Below, one piece after another: positions 12,769 to 22,157 of a stretch of DNA of 64,000 bases. The DNA is taken from NCBI GenBank assembly GCA_023055425.1, contig JALGPY010000003.1, positions 50,453,891-50,517,890 on the forward strand, given 5' to 3'. This stretch comes from Linanthus parryae (lineage: Eukaryota > Streptophyta > Magnoliopsida > Ericales > Polemoniaceae). The first letter of the stretch is position 1; the number at the start of each line of letters is the position of its first letter. The position numbers and the translations under genes are program-made. Under the pieces are notes generated by a model. That model searched no databases and was not told the origin of the DNA. It saw nothing but the letters and a program-made list of their open reading frames with translations.

Positions 12769-13389
12769 TGTGCACAAGAGATTCCGGCGGGGAGACCTCC
12801 GTGTACACCGTATGTAGAGGATCAGAGATGGCACAGGAAGAGTTGGGTTGTGTGTAGGGAGAGAGTAAGACAGTAGTAATGTCTGAGAGAGAGACAGAGG
12901 TTTGGCAGAGCTTCCGCGTATGGCTAGTGTGTCCCCCTTTGTATGGAAAGGTTAACGTCCTATATATAACGGAGAATGTGACCGTTGCAGTGTGGTTAAT
13001 GTGCCCATCAATGGCGGCTTAATTAGCTTAACCACAACGGCACGTTCGTCCTCATATATAGGGACCGTTACAGCACGTTATGCGCGAATACCGGAACCGT
13101 TATGAGGTTGACCGGGTTTGACCGGATTGACCGGGTTTATGGAGCTCGTGCCATAAATCTCTCAAAAGCAGTTACTAAAGGTCGCGTGCGGGCTTGGCTC
13201 GCACGCGACAGGACTTGCTCTAGCCTCCAAACCAATAATTCCCTACAAGTCCCGTGCAGCGGTATGCGAGGGCTCTGTCTCGCAGCCCCCACATGGATCA
13301 GCGCGGCTGGTGATCCAGTGTGTGTGGAGCACAATATGGTGTGCTGGATGGTTGCCACGTGGCCAAGATCTGTCAGCTCAGAAAGCACT
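12769..13389 (-). repeat. 3' LTR of the Tat element (left copy)
   Basis: It matches the right LTR up to GAAAGCACT at 13389. The inner terminus ATCTACA seen in the right LTR and in the related LTR at 59815-60449 is missing. It is replaced by GGTGTGCTGGA, a phrase that also occurs inside the LTR near 13339. No polypurine tract is visible next to this edge. Confidence 0.9.
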
Positions 13390-13724
13390 GGTGTGCTGGA
13401 AGTCTTCGAGAGCAGATTCAGATAATCAATCACCAGTTCAGAACTGCAAATCGTCTTCTTCAACTGTGTGTATCCAAGCAGGCTTCACGGAAACAAGGTT
13501 GGCCTTGTTCAATTTCGATTTAAAATACTAGTATATGCTTCGAACTGCGTTGGATCTTGAATGTAGGGCTTTTGGAATCTCTGATAATGCAAACAATCCC
13601 AATCCCTAATTTCTGAAATTGATACCAGAAACTGTTCATCTTTCTTCCCATAGATCTTGAATCTCGAAATTCGAACTGAAGTGTGGCATATTTCTCCCCC
13701 CTTTTTCTTTGCTCTTCCGCAGGA
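13390..13724 (+). other. Leader region of the PMD gene
   Basis: It lies between the inner edge of the 3' LTR and the PMD start codon. It ends in a pyrimidine tract and TTCCGCAG, a good splice acceptor placed two bases before the ATG, so a 5' UTR intron is likely. The promoter for this plus-strand gene is not obvious; it may lie here or in the antisense LTR. Confidence 0.4.
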
Positions 13725-16700
13725 ATGGCCAAGACAAAAGGAACTAAACCCACCAAGGAGGACGAAGAGATACCTGATCTTCCGCAAACTTTGTGGCGAA
13801 AAGCCCCCTATCTGGGTGGCAAAGACTTCTACCACGCGAGGGTTAAGGCAAGGAAACTGCCTGCTTCTGTCCCCAATGAGGGATTGCTAACGTTGACTCC
13901 TCCAGTTAACTCAGCCTTGCTCGAGTTGATTGGCTGCGAGGACGTGGTTCGATTGGGAATCGAAAATGGGTACTTCCCATATGCTGCGATTTCCACCCAA
14001 GCTTTTGTCAAGAAATTGGACTACATGGATGAGTGGATTGACCATGTGTTGACCGATCATGCTGCGACTCTTAATGAGGCCGACATATACTTCGCTGTTC
14101 GTGCTATGAAGGGTGCTGTCGTGAAGCTGGACCAGTCCATGCTTCTAAACCTTCTTTCCCGCTACTCGCCTGCGACTCACACTTTTCACTTTGCTGAGTT
14201 CGAGGCCGCCCCCACACTCGAGGACGTGCACATGTTGTACGATCTGTCTCCCATGGGTGAAGTGGACCCTTTGAGTCCCTTGAGGACGGATGCGGAGATC
14301 GCTTTGTACACGCAGATGGAGGAGTGCCTCTCAGAGGTAAAGAAAATCTCCACCCGGTGGACCACTACCAAAGCCCTTCCTAACTGGCAGCTGGTTGACA
14401 CGTCTGCGAAGAATACTTGGAATAAATGGGTGCAGTACTTCTTCCGTGACTATGCGAACAGCAGCATCACCAAGAAGCTTCTGAGTCAAGACCCGGAGGC
14501 CAAGAATTACGTGGAGAGTAAAGGTTATCACTTGACCCTTTGTGCTTTCCTCTGTGCCTGGCTGTCGAGGTACTTAATCGATGGTCACCCGCACGATGGG
14601 GTTTTCTACCATGTTCTGCCGCTCGCTGTGAAACTGGCCCTTGGCCAGAGAGTCGCACTCGGACCCTTGGTCTTGGGCACATTGTACTATAGATTGGATC
14701 AGCTGGTTGTGGCCATGAAAGAGTCGCGTGGCCGCCTCGACATACTGACCTTCGTCAACATTGCCTTCTTGACGATGTGGGTCTTTGAGCGGTGGCCTTC
14801 TTATGCCCCAACTGATTCCAAGCCCAACAAGTGGTGTCCCCCAGGCGAGGTGGAGGAGCGTAACAGCGGCAGGGCTGCGAGGTGGTTCGGAGCGAACAAT
14901 ACCAAGTGCGTTTGGAGCCTGATATGCGACAACCGGAAAGAGTTCGTTGCCAGGCCCTATGCCATGCGTATTGAGAACGTGCGGTGGTTTCCAAAGCTGT
15001 ACCCTTCTAAGGGTATTGTCTTCTCATAAGAGCTCCTCTTCGAAGAGGGATCGCATTTCCATGAGCGCTATCGCGAATTATTTTGCTGGTGCCTGCGAGG
15101 TTCCCTTCCTGCTCTCGCAGAGCATATTCGTGAGCTCGCGCCAAGGTATGAGAGGATTACTGTGGATGTTGACCCCACTCGAGTTTCTCCCCAGTTTGGC
15201 TTTGATGCAGTGGCACCCTCAATCTGGCCACAGTCCATTATCAGAGGTTGCTATAAGCGCTTGCTGACAAAGGAGTGCAAAACAGTCTTTATGAACAATC
15301 TTCCTTTTGAGCAGCCTGCAGGTAACCGCGAGGGTGGTTGTTCCAAGAACTGGCTCGCATACTGGATCGCCCAGCACGTCAGGTTTGAGACGCAGTCGGC
15401 TCCTTAGCCAAGCAGAGCTCCTTTGATCAAAAGAAACTCTTTTCCGTTTCGTCCCAACTGCAGTCTGGACGAGTCTGAATACGGTTGCTACTCATTGTTG
15501 GATCATGAGAACCATTTGTGCCCTGCCATCATTCTGGATGAAAAGCTCGCCGCAGTTAGGAAAGGCGACTCGCATGTCCTCAGATACAGCGAGACTTTTG
15601 CTAAGGTAAGCAACTTCTTTTGTATGCGCTTAACTTCTTGATTTTCTCATACTGACATTTTTATTCTACACTGCTTGCTGTAGTGTCATGTGCGGAGGTT
15701 CGCATCTGGCGATCGTTCCAAGTCGCTGGTTAACACTATTGTTGCCACAAGAAGACAAGGACAGTCATTCCTGCTAGCATCGAGGATGGATCCTGAGGTC
15801 GAAACCAGGATTCGCGCAGTCATGAACGCTTTCGCTGACTCGCTGATAGATAATGCTCCAGCCTCGTCTCCACCCAGAGATAATTCGTCTCCTCCAACGA
15901 CGGCAGCACCGAGAGCGAAGAGGCCTAGGCAAAAGGGAATTACAATTTCTTCCCCTAGAAGTGCTCCAACTTCCCCTCCAGCGAGGTCCTTTTCTGCCAA
16001 GGACAAAGGCAAAGGTCGCATGCCCAGTAAAGCGCGGAAGGAGCTCGCAGTTGAGACCTTCGTTCCATTCAACGAGGAAGAAGAGGAGAGGCCGAGCCAA
16101 GAGAAGGAGATGAAGAAGAAGAAAGAGCAAATGTGATACATGAGGAAGAATCAGGAGGTACCTCCATCGCGTTTCCCTTCTCATTATCGTAATTCTTTTT
16201 CAACTCAATCTTGAACCAATCGTTTCTTCGCAGATGATGATGATGATGAGACCATCGGTGGCCTTTTGGCCAAGAGACAAAAGAGGGATGCTCATTCTAG
16301 CGTCCCAGACGAACCCATAAGCGAGGACGTTCTTGCCGAGTCCAGGAAGACAGCCGAGGAAGCTGCTGAAAGGAGAAGGCAGCGAGAAGAGGAGGAGCTC
16401 GAGAGCGCGTGAGGCAGCGGAGCCTCGAAGAGCAACATGTTGATGACTTAGTGCGTCTAGCTGACGAGGAAGATGCGCTTCCCGAAGAGGTGGCTCCTCA
16501 AGTTGAGGAGGAGGATGCGGTTCCAGAAGAGGATACAGCGGCTTTGGAGCAAGCCCAGGGGGATTTTGAAGAAATCGCAGGCGGCAATAAAGGTGAGATT
16601 TTTAATCTCGCAGTAACTTATCGAGACGTTATTGTTGGTGCATTAGAGCATGGTGTGTCAAAAGCTGACATTCGCCGTTGGCTAGTAAGCAAGTGCGGTG

Positions 16701-18018
16701 AACCCTCAGGTAATCACTTGATCGATGTGCATGAACTAGACTTAGCAACTCGAATCATAGTCATGACTAGTTTCTTCGCGTCCCAGGTCACGCTCACTTT
16801 AAAGACATGCTTAGTGAGGACACACTAATAGGGCATGGTTCCACGTCTTTAGTGTATGAACAAGATACTGCAATCCCACCTTCGCGTGGAGGTGCTTGCT
16901 CTTAGCTTTAGCAAAGATAGTAAAATAACGTACAATACGAGTTACCTTATACTATCACATCTTGTATCGCAGGCGATGCTGATGAAACTGTGCTGGAGCA
17001 AAGGAGTCAACCTTCTGCGTCCTATGTTCCGATTCCGAGTTCTCATACCGAGAAGCCCGTCGCAGCCGCTGAATACGCAGGGGAGCCTCTTGAGGACATC
17101 ATCGAACTTTCTGATGATGTCGAAGCTGACGCTGTGCTAATGGAGGAAGATGCCCATGCTGGCGCTGAGGAAGTAAGAACAAGTACGGTTGATGCTACCG
17201 CATCTGAAAGTGTCCCTCGCCAAGCAACTTCGGCTGCCACTATGCCTGCAGCGATGACAGAGTCGGCGACGTCACTTCCTGCGTGGAGCTTTTGGGGCTC
17301 GCAGGTCGGGGCTGCGCTCGCAACTGGTGCGGCTTATACTCTTCCTTCTAACTATGAGGAGTTAGAGCTCGCGGCTGACAGGAGAGCTATGGAGCGTGGA
17401 CAGTCTTCGACCACTCCAGCAATGCACATTCCTTCCCTTCGTGAGATCCTTGAAGGAACTGGTAAGTCATGGCTTGCTGTTTGCATCCCGTGTCACTCAT
17501 TTGCGAGTTTGATATCATAACTTAGTTTTGACATTGCTTTAGGTTTGAAGCAAACCGATGTGGACTGTCTAGTTCGGATGCGCCTCACCTACCCCCAATC
17601 ATTTGCAAGATCTCTGGAGATAGGGCCGTTTTACAGAAGGCTGTTTCTTACCGAGGCCATTTGTATTTTGGAGCAGCTGTCTGCGGCCACGCCTGCGACC
17701 ATTTCTGCTCAGAGCGCCGAATTGCTTTTTGGCATGTGCCAAAATCTTCTGACTAAGGTTCAAGGCAGGCTGGGTTTCAAGTTTCTTATGAAAAGAGTTA
17801 CTTTGATTCGCGCAGCCATAACTTTGAAACTCGGCCACCAAAACCTCGCAGCTGAGAAGCAGAAGGTGGAGCAGCAAAAGCGAAAGGCTGAAGAGGCTCT
17901 GAAGCTCTATCATGAGATGAATGCCAAGTGCGAGCAATTGAAGCAAGAAGTGGAGCAGGTAGAGAATCTGAGCCGTCAGTTCACCCTTCATGACTCCTTG
18001 ATCAAGGGTTTACTTTGA
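13725..18018 (+). pseudogene. Plant mobile domain (PMD) gene, five exons, antisense inside the Tat element
   Basis: Proposed exons are 13725-15605, 15684-16157, 16234-16592, 16973-17461 and 17543-18018; all four introns are GT-AG and phases agree across introns 3 and 4. The start is the ATG just after a splice-acceptor-like TTCCGCAG, giving MAKTKGTKPTK. Exon 1 contains the PMD: THTFHFAEFEAAPTLEDV is the conserved TFHF...TLEDV block of MAIN/MAIL-type proteins, followed by the W-rich second half (WNKWVQYFF, WLSRYLIDG). Later exons are acidic and low-complexity, and exon 5 ends in a coiled coil (KQKVEQQKRKAEEALKLY). Damage: in-frame TAA at 15027-15029, TAG at 15405-15407, and one-base shifts in exon 2 (near 16110-16136) and exon 3 (near 16408). 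PMD proteins act in nuclear gene regulation and TE silencing in hosts, and the domain also occurs inside transposons. The role here is unknown. Confidence 0.8.
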
Positions 18019-19539
18019 CTTTTGAATTTTGAAAAGCAGCAAACAAATAGCTGGAACATTAATGTAATGCTGAAACATTAATGTAATGTTGCTAGGGTTT
18101 CTCCCCCCTTTTTTTTAACAAAAGAATCGACATGCCCGTTTTGCCCTTTCCGGGATTTGATTGAATATCTCTGTGCATATCCAATTATGACATCAGCAAT
18201 TGATATTCTGCTTGATTTTCGCGCTAATTCCTCATAAGATAAGCACGCTTTCCTTGGGAAGTCCATCGGAATCATGACCATCCGTCATTTATTAGGATAC
18301 GCAACTGAATCGTCGTAGCCTTTAGTAGGGTAATTGATCGTTACCGCTTTTCAAGGCGTAAGTGATTGACCTTACCCTCTTTTCAAATTCTGCTGACTCA
18401 TCTTGGCAACCAAAGAGTCTCCACAAGGTCTATATAAACCCTGTCTTTGCCATTTGGGTTCTTCATCCCAAAAAATGTGCTTTGCCGTGAGTCCTTACGA
18501 CTGCTGGCTTCAACGCTTGTTTTTCGTTGATTCATGGCAACTCCAAGTCATGAGACCTGATTTTGCGCTTTGTGCCATAGAAATAGTTTCCAGGATCCGC
18601 TTTATGAGGCTTACTAATCTTTGTAACCTTCATAAAGAAGATGGAGATGATATCTCATGTGTATTCGAAGAATTTTCTTCGTCTATTATGTTTGCAGGTC
18701 ATGTTTCCGGCCGCCTCCTGGTGAGGTGCAGCGCCGTAGTGACCTTGCTACCGACTCGTAATGAACGGCGGAATTCTCCTCCAGCATCCCTGGAAGAGGA
18801 TTTCTTGCCGCTTCGTTCTCGAACTCAGGAGGCTAGCCAATGCCCTTGTCTATCAGGACAAGGAACCCAGTACCAGAGGAATGACTGCTTCCCCTGTTTT
18901 GCACGACTGCATACGTCGGAACAGGTAGTTCCTCTGGTACATATCTTGATCAGACTGGGGTCTTGTCAGATCCTGAGATCTTGGACGTAGAATCACCCAG
19001 ATCTTTGCTGCTAGGGATGTAGCGAATGGCGAGTTGATCTCTTCGCAGAAGCATCCTACTTGCTACAGATCTTTGGCCGCAGATCTGTGCATCGCATTGC
19101 CGGTGTTAGGACCGTTAGGTTCATCCTTTTTCAGCTAGGATTCCCGTGATGTGTAACTTCGAGCTTGTAAGTTACTTTTCGAATGCATTGTAAGCCATGT
19201 TGGCTGCGTAGTTAGATTTGAGCTTTTTCGCTTGTAAGCTGCTATCTAGACAGATAAATTGTAAGTCTTTTTGACTCATAATGATAAATGGCTTTTGTAT
19301 TATCTGCTGTCTTGTTACAACAAAATACAATTTCGCATGCGTACCGGCAGATTTTTCCTTGTGTAATGCTACATACATACTTCGCATTTGCTATCTGCCG
19401 TATAAATTCGCATATATTTTATTAAATCGTTCGAGATCGTATTTGCGTAGCTGTGCCATCTTTGCAGATGGGCTTGTGATTCATTTTCAGATTCAAGTGC
19501 AGGTGCTATGTCATCAGATAGACCTTTTGGAGATCACTT
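18019..19539. other. Non-coding or unrecognised part of the Tat element
   Basis: A plus-strand TATA-like TCTATATAAACC lies at about 18428-18440. An open frame of 195 codons (18403-18990) follows with no recognisable motif, so I do not call it a gene. Two hairpins are present: CCTTGTC/GACAAGG (18843-18863) and an 11-bp inverted repeat TACCAGAGGAA / TTCCTCTGGTA (18871-18881 and 18929-18939). 19140-19520 is AT-rich, with several TTCGCAT phrases like those in the adjacent tandem array. Confidence 0.5.
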
Positions 19540-20397
19540 AATATCATGATGTTGCTATCACAATAGACAAATTAAGGACGGATTTTAAATCGCATTCGTA
19601 TAACGCTGCTATCACATTGGATAGGCTTGAAGAATCATTTAAGATCACGTTCGCATATGTTGCTATCATAATAGATAGGCTTAAAAGATCACTTAAGACT
19701 GTTTTCACATGTGCTGCTATCGTGGCAGATAGGCTTAGAAGATCAATTAAGATCATTTTTCGCATGAGCTGCTATCGTGGCAGATAGGCTTAGAAGATCA
19801 ATTAAGATCGTTTTCTTTTTTTCCGCATGAGCTACTATCGTGGCAGATAGGCTTAGAAGATCAATTAAGATCGCACTTGCATAGGCTGCTATCGTGACAG
19901 ATAGGCTTAGAAGATCAATTGAGATCGCATTCGCATAGGCTGCTATCATGACAGATAGGCTTAGAAGATCAATTAAGATCGCATTTACATAGGCTGCTAT
20001 CATGACAGATAGGCTTAGAAGATCAATTAAGATCGCATTTGCATAGGCTGCTATCGTATCAGATAGGCTTAGAGGATCAATTAAGATCGCATTTGCATGG
20101 GCTGCTATCGTGACAGATAGGCTTAGAAGATCAATTAAGATCGCATTCGCATAGGCTGCTATCGTATCAGATAGGCTTAGAGGATCAATTAAGATCGCGT
20201 TTGCATGGGCTGCTATCGTGACAGATAGGCTTAGAAGATCAATTAAGATCGCATTCGCATAGGCTGCTATCGTATCAGATGGGCTTAGAGGATCAATTAA
20301 GATCGCGTTTGCATGGGCTGCTATCGTGACAGATAGGCTTAGAAGATCAATTAAGATCGCATTCGCATAGATTGCTATTGTGGCGGATAGCCCATTG
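19540..20397. repeat. 54-bp tandem array in the 3' region of the Tat element
   Basis: About 16 units share the core GCTGCTATCGTGACAGATAG. The first few units are diverged with variable spacing. From 20047 to 20371 the period is exactly 54 bp, and alternate units are of two types (TGAC...AAGATC and TATC...AGGATC), forming three 108-bp dimers. Because 54 is a multiple of three, one minus-strand frame stays open through most of the array and reads as an 18-residue repeat (IAAYANAILIDLLSLS core). Satellite-like arrays in 3' untranslated regions are known for Tat-type elements. Confidence 0.93.
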
Positions 20398-20429
20398 TTA
20401 ACGGTAATATCAAACTAAATAAAGCAACA

Positions 20430-20598
20430 TTAACAGCTAGAAATATGAAATTCTCATTTGGGAGAACCCTTTTATTATGGTACTCTCATATGGGAGAGAC
20501 GAGCTTACAATTCTCTCATATGGGAGAGAAGATTGTGTGAACCATAGCCATACAAGACATGAGGCAACGTTATAATAAAACGCATAAAATGAGAGAAG
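20430..20598. other. Triplicate TCTCATATGGGAGA motif downstream of integrase
   Basis: Near-palindromic TCTCATxTGGGAGA occurs three times, at about 20451, 20484 and 20514, just after the integrase stop in element orientation. The function is unknown. Confidence 0.6.
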
Positions 20599-22157
20599 TC
20601 AAGGATAGTAATTCTTAATCCAGCGCATGTTGACTGAACTTGGGGTTGAGGTCGTTCCGTGCAACCTCCGTATGCGGCAGTAACCACTGTCGAAGACTTC
20701 TGTGACTTTCTGTAACCACTGTCTCGCTTTCTTAATCCAGCGCATGTTGACAGAACTTGGGGTTGAGGTCGTTCCGTGCAACCTCCGTATGCGGCAGTAA
20801 CCACTGTCGAAGACTTCTGTGACTTCGAAGGGTCCTTCCCAATTGGCTGCGAACTTTGGGTGAGCCGCTTCTCGCATGCAATGATCAGATGCGCGCAGGA
20901 CCAGATCTCCAACTGCGAAATCTCTTCGCTGGACCGTCTTATTGTAAGCACGAGCGATCCTTTCTTGATACCGCTTGTTGGTCCTTTTAGCTTGCTCTCG
21001 CTTTTCCTCCAGCAAGACTAAGTCATGATCGCGTTGATTGTCGTATAATGCGTGAAAGGCCAATCTTGCCGAATTGACTCTCACCTCCGCAGGTACCACG
21101 GCCTCAGCTCCATAGCATAGAAGGAATGGTGAAACCCCCGTGGGTGTCCTTGGAGAAGTCCGGTAAGCCCACAGGGCTATGCTTAGGGAATCAGCCCACT
21201 TCTTGTGGTCATCTGCGACCATCTTGCTCAAGATCCTCAACAGCGTTTTGTTGGTTGCTTCGGCTTGACCATTCCCCTTCGGGTAGTAGGGAGTGGAGCA
21301 TATCTGCCTGATATTGTACTCTGCTAGCTTCGCGTCCACCTGGCGATTAACAAAAGGAGTACCATTATCTGAAAGAATGGTGTTGGGAATTCCGAACCAG
21401 CATATGATGTTTTCTTGGATGAAATTGACCACAGCCAGCGCATTTGCCGTCTTTAGTGGTATCGCCTCCACCCATTTGGTGAACAGCTCAGTTGCGGTGA
21501 GGATAAAGTGATTCCCGTGCGAAGTTGGCCGGATGGGACCAATAAAGTCCAACGCCCATGTGTGAAATGGCCATGGAGTTCCCAATGCATGTAGATCCAC
21601 AGCAGGAGCGTGCACTAGGTTACCCTTGAATTGGCACTCCTGGCAGCGTCGTACCTTGGCGCGGCAATCGGCCTCCATAGTGGGCCAGAAATATCCGATT
21701 GAGAGGAGCTGCCTGCATAATTTCGCACCTCCTTGGTGTTCTACCTGATGGGAAAAGTCCATGACTTCCTGTGCTTCCCTGCTTTCTAGACATCGCAGCA
21801 AGTTGCCCTCATGACCTCTTCGCCACAGTAAGTTTTCTTGCACCACATATCGAGATGCTTTCCTTTTCAGCTTCTCCGCTTCTTTTCTTGCTTCGGGTAC
21901 GGTACCCTGGGTGAGAAAATCGAAGAGTGGTTTCCTCCAGTCCGCATCATCGTCGGTTAGAGCGATGAGTAAGGAATCTTTAATCAGTGCACAACTCTCG
22001 CACTTCCCTTGTATCAGGGCGGCGGCTGTTGAAATATCCGGCCAATGAATGCAATATCTCTGAGCCTTCCGATAGATTGACACCTCACTTTCTCCGCAAG
22101 TATGTTGGTGAATCTTCTCTAACATCAACTGTCCCTCTTGCTCGGAGACGCATTGAT
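20599..22157 (-). pseudogene. Integrase region of the Tat element
   Basis: The product would insert the element's cDNA into the genome. The N-terminal zinc-binding HHCC module is visible (HQVEHQGGAKLCRQLL then CQECQ). The DDE core follows: WALDFIGPI, LSDNGTPF and NGQAEATNKTLL supply D, D and E. A GPF-type C-terminal module (NWEGPFEVTEVF) comes next. The frame is open from 22128 to the stop at 20599 but starts out of frame with RT: homology continues upstream to about 22150, so one base appears lost near 22152-22157. The last 39 codons are tandemly duplicated, giving a longer than normal C terminus ending WIKNYYP. No independent start codon is needed, since it is part of the pol polyprotein. 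Confidence 0.9.
20612..20845 (-). repeat. 117-bp tandem duplication in the integrase C terminus
   Basis: TTCTTAATCCAGCGCATGTTGAC begins at 20612 and again at 20729. The repeat is 117 bp, exactly 39 codons, so the frame is kept and VTEVFDSGYCRIRRLHG appears twice in the protein. The copies are almost identical. Confidence 0.92.

Noticed and set aside
18403..18990. 195-codon plus-strand frame after a TATA-like motif
   Set aside because: No recognisable domain, no matching upstream splice or coding pattern; kept only as a note in the region entry.
19540..20397. CRISPR-like array
   Set aside because: Units are contiguous 54-bp tandem repeats without unique spacers, inside a plant retrotransposon.
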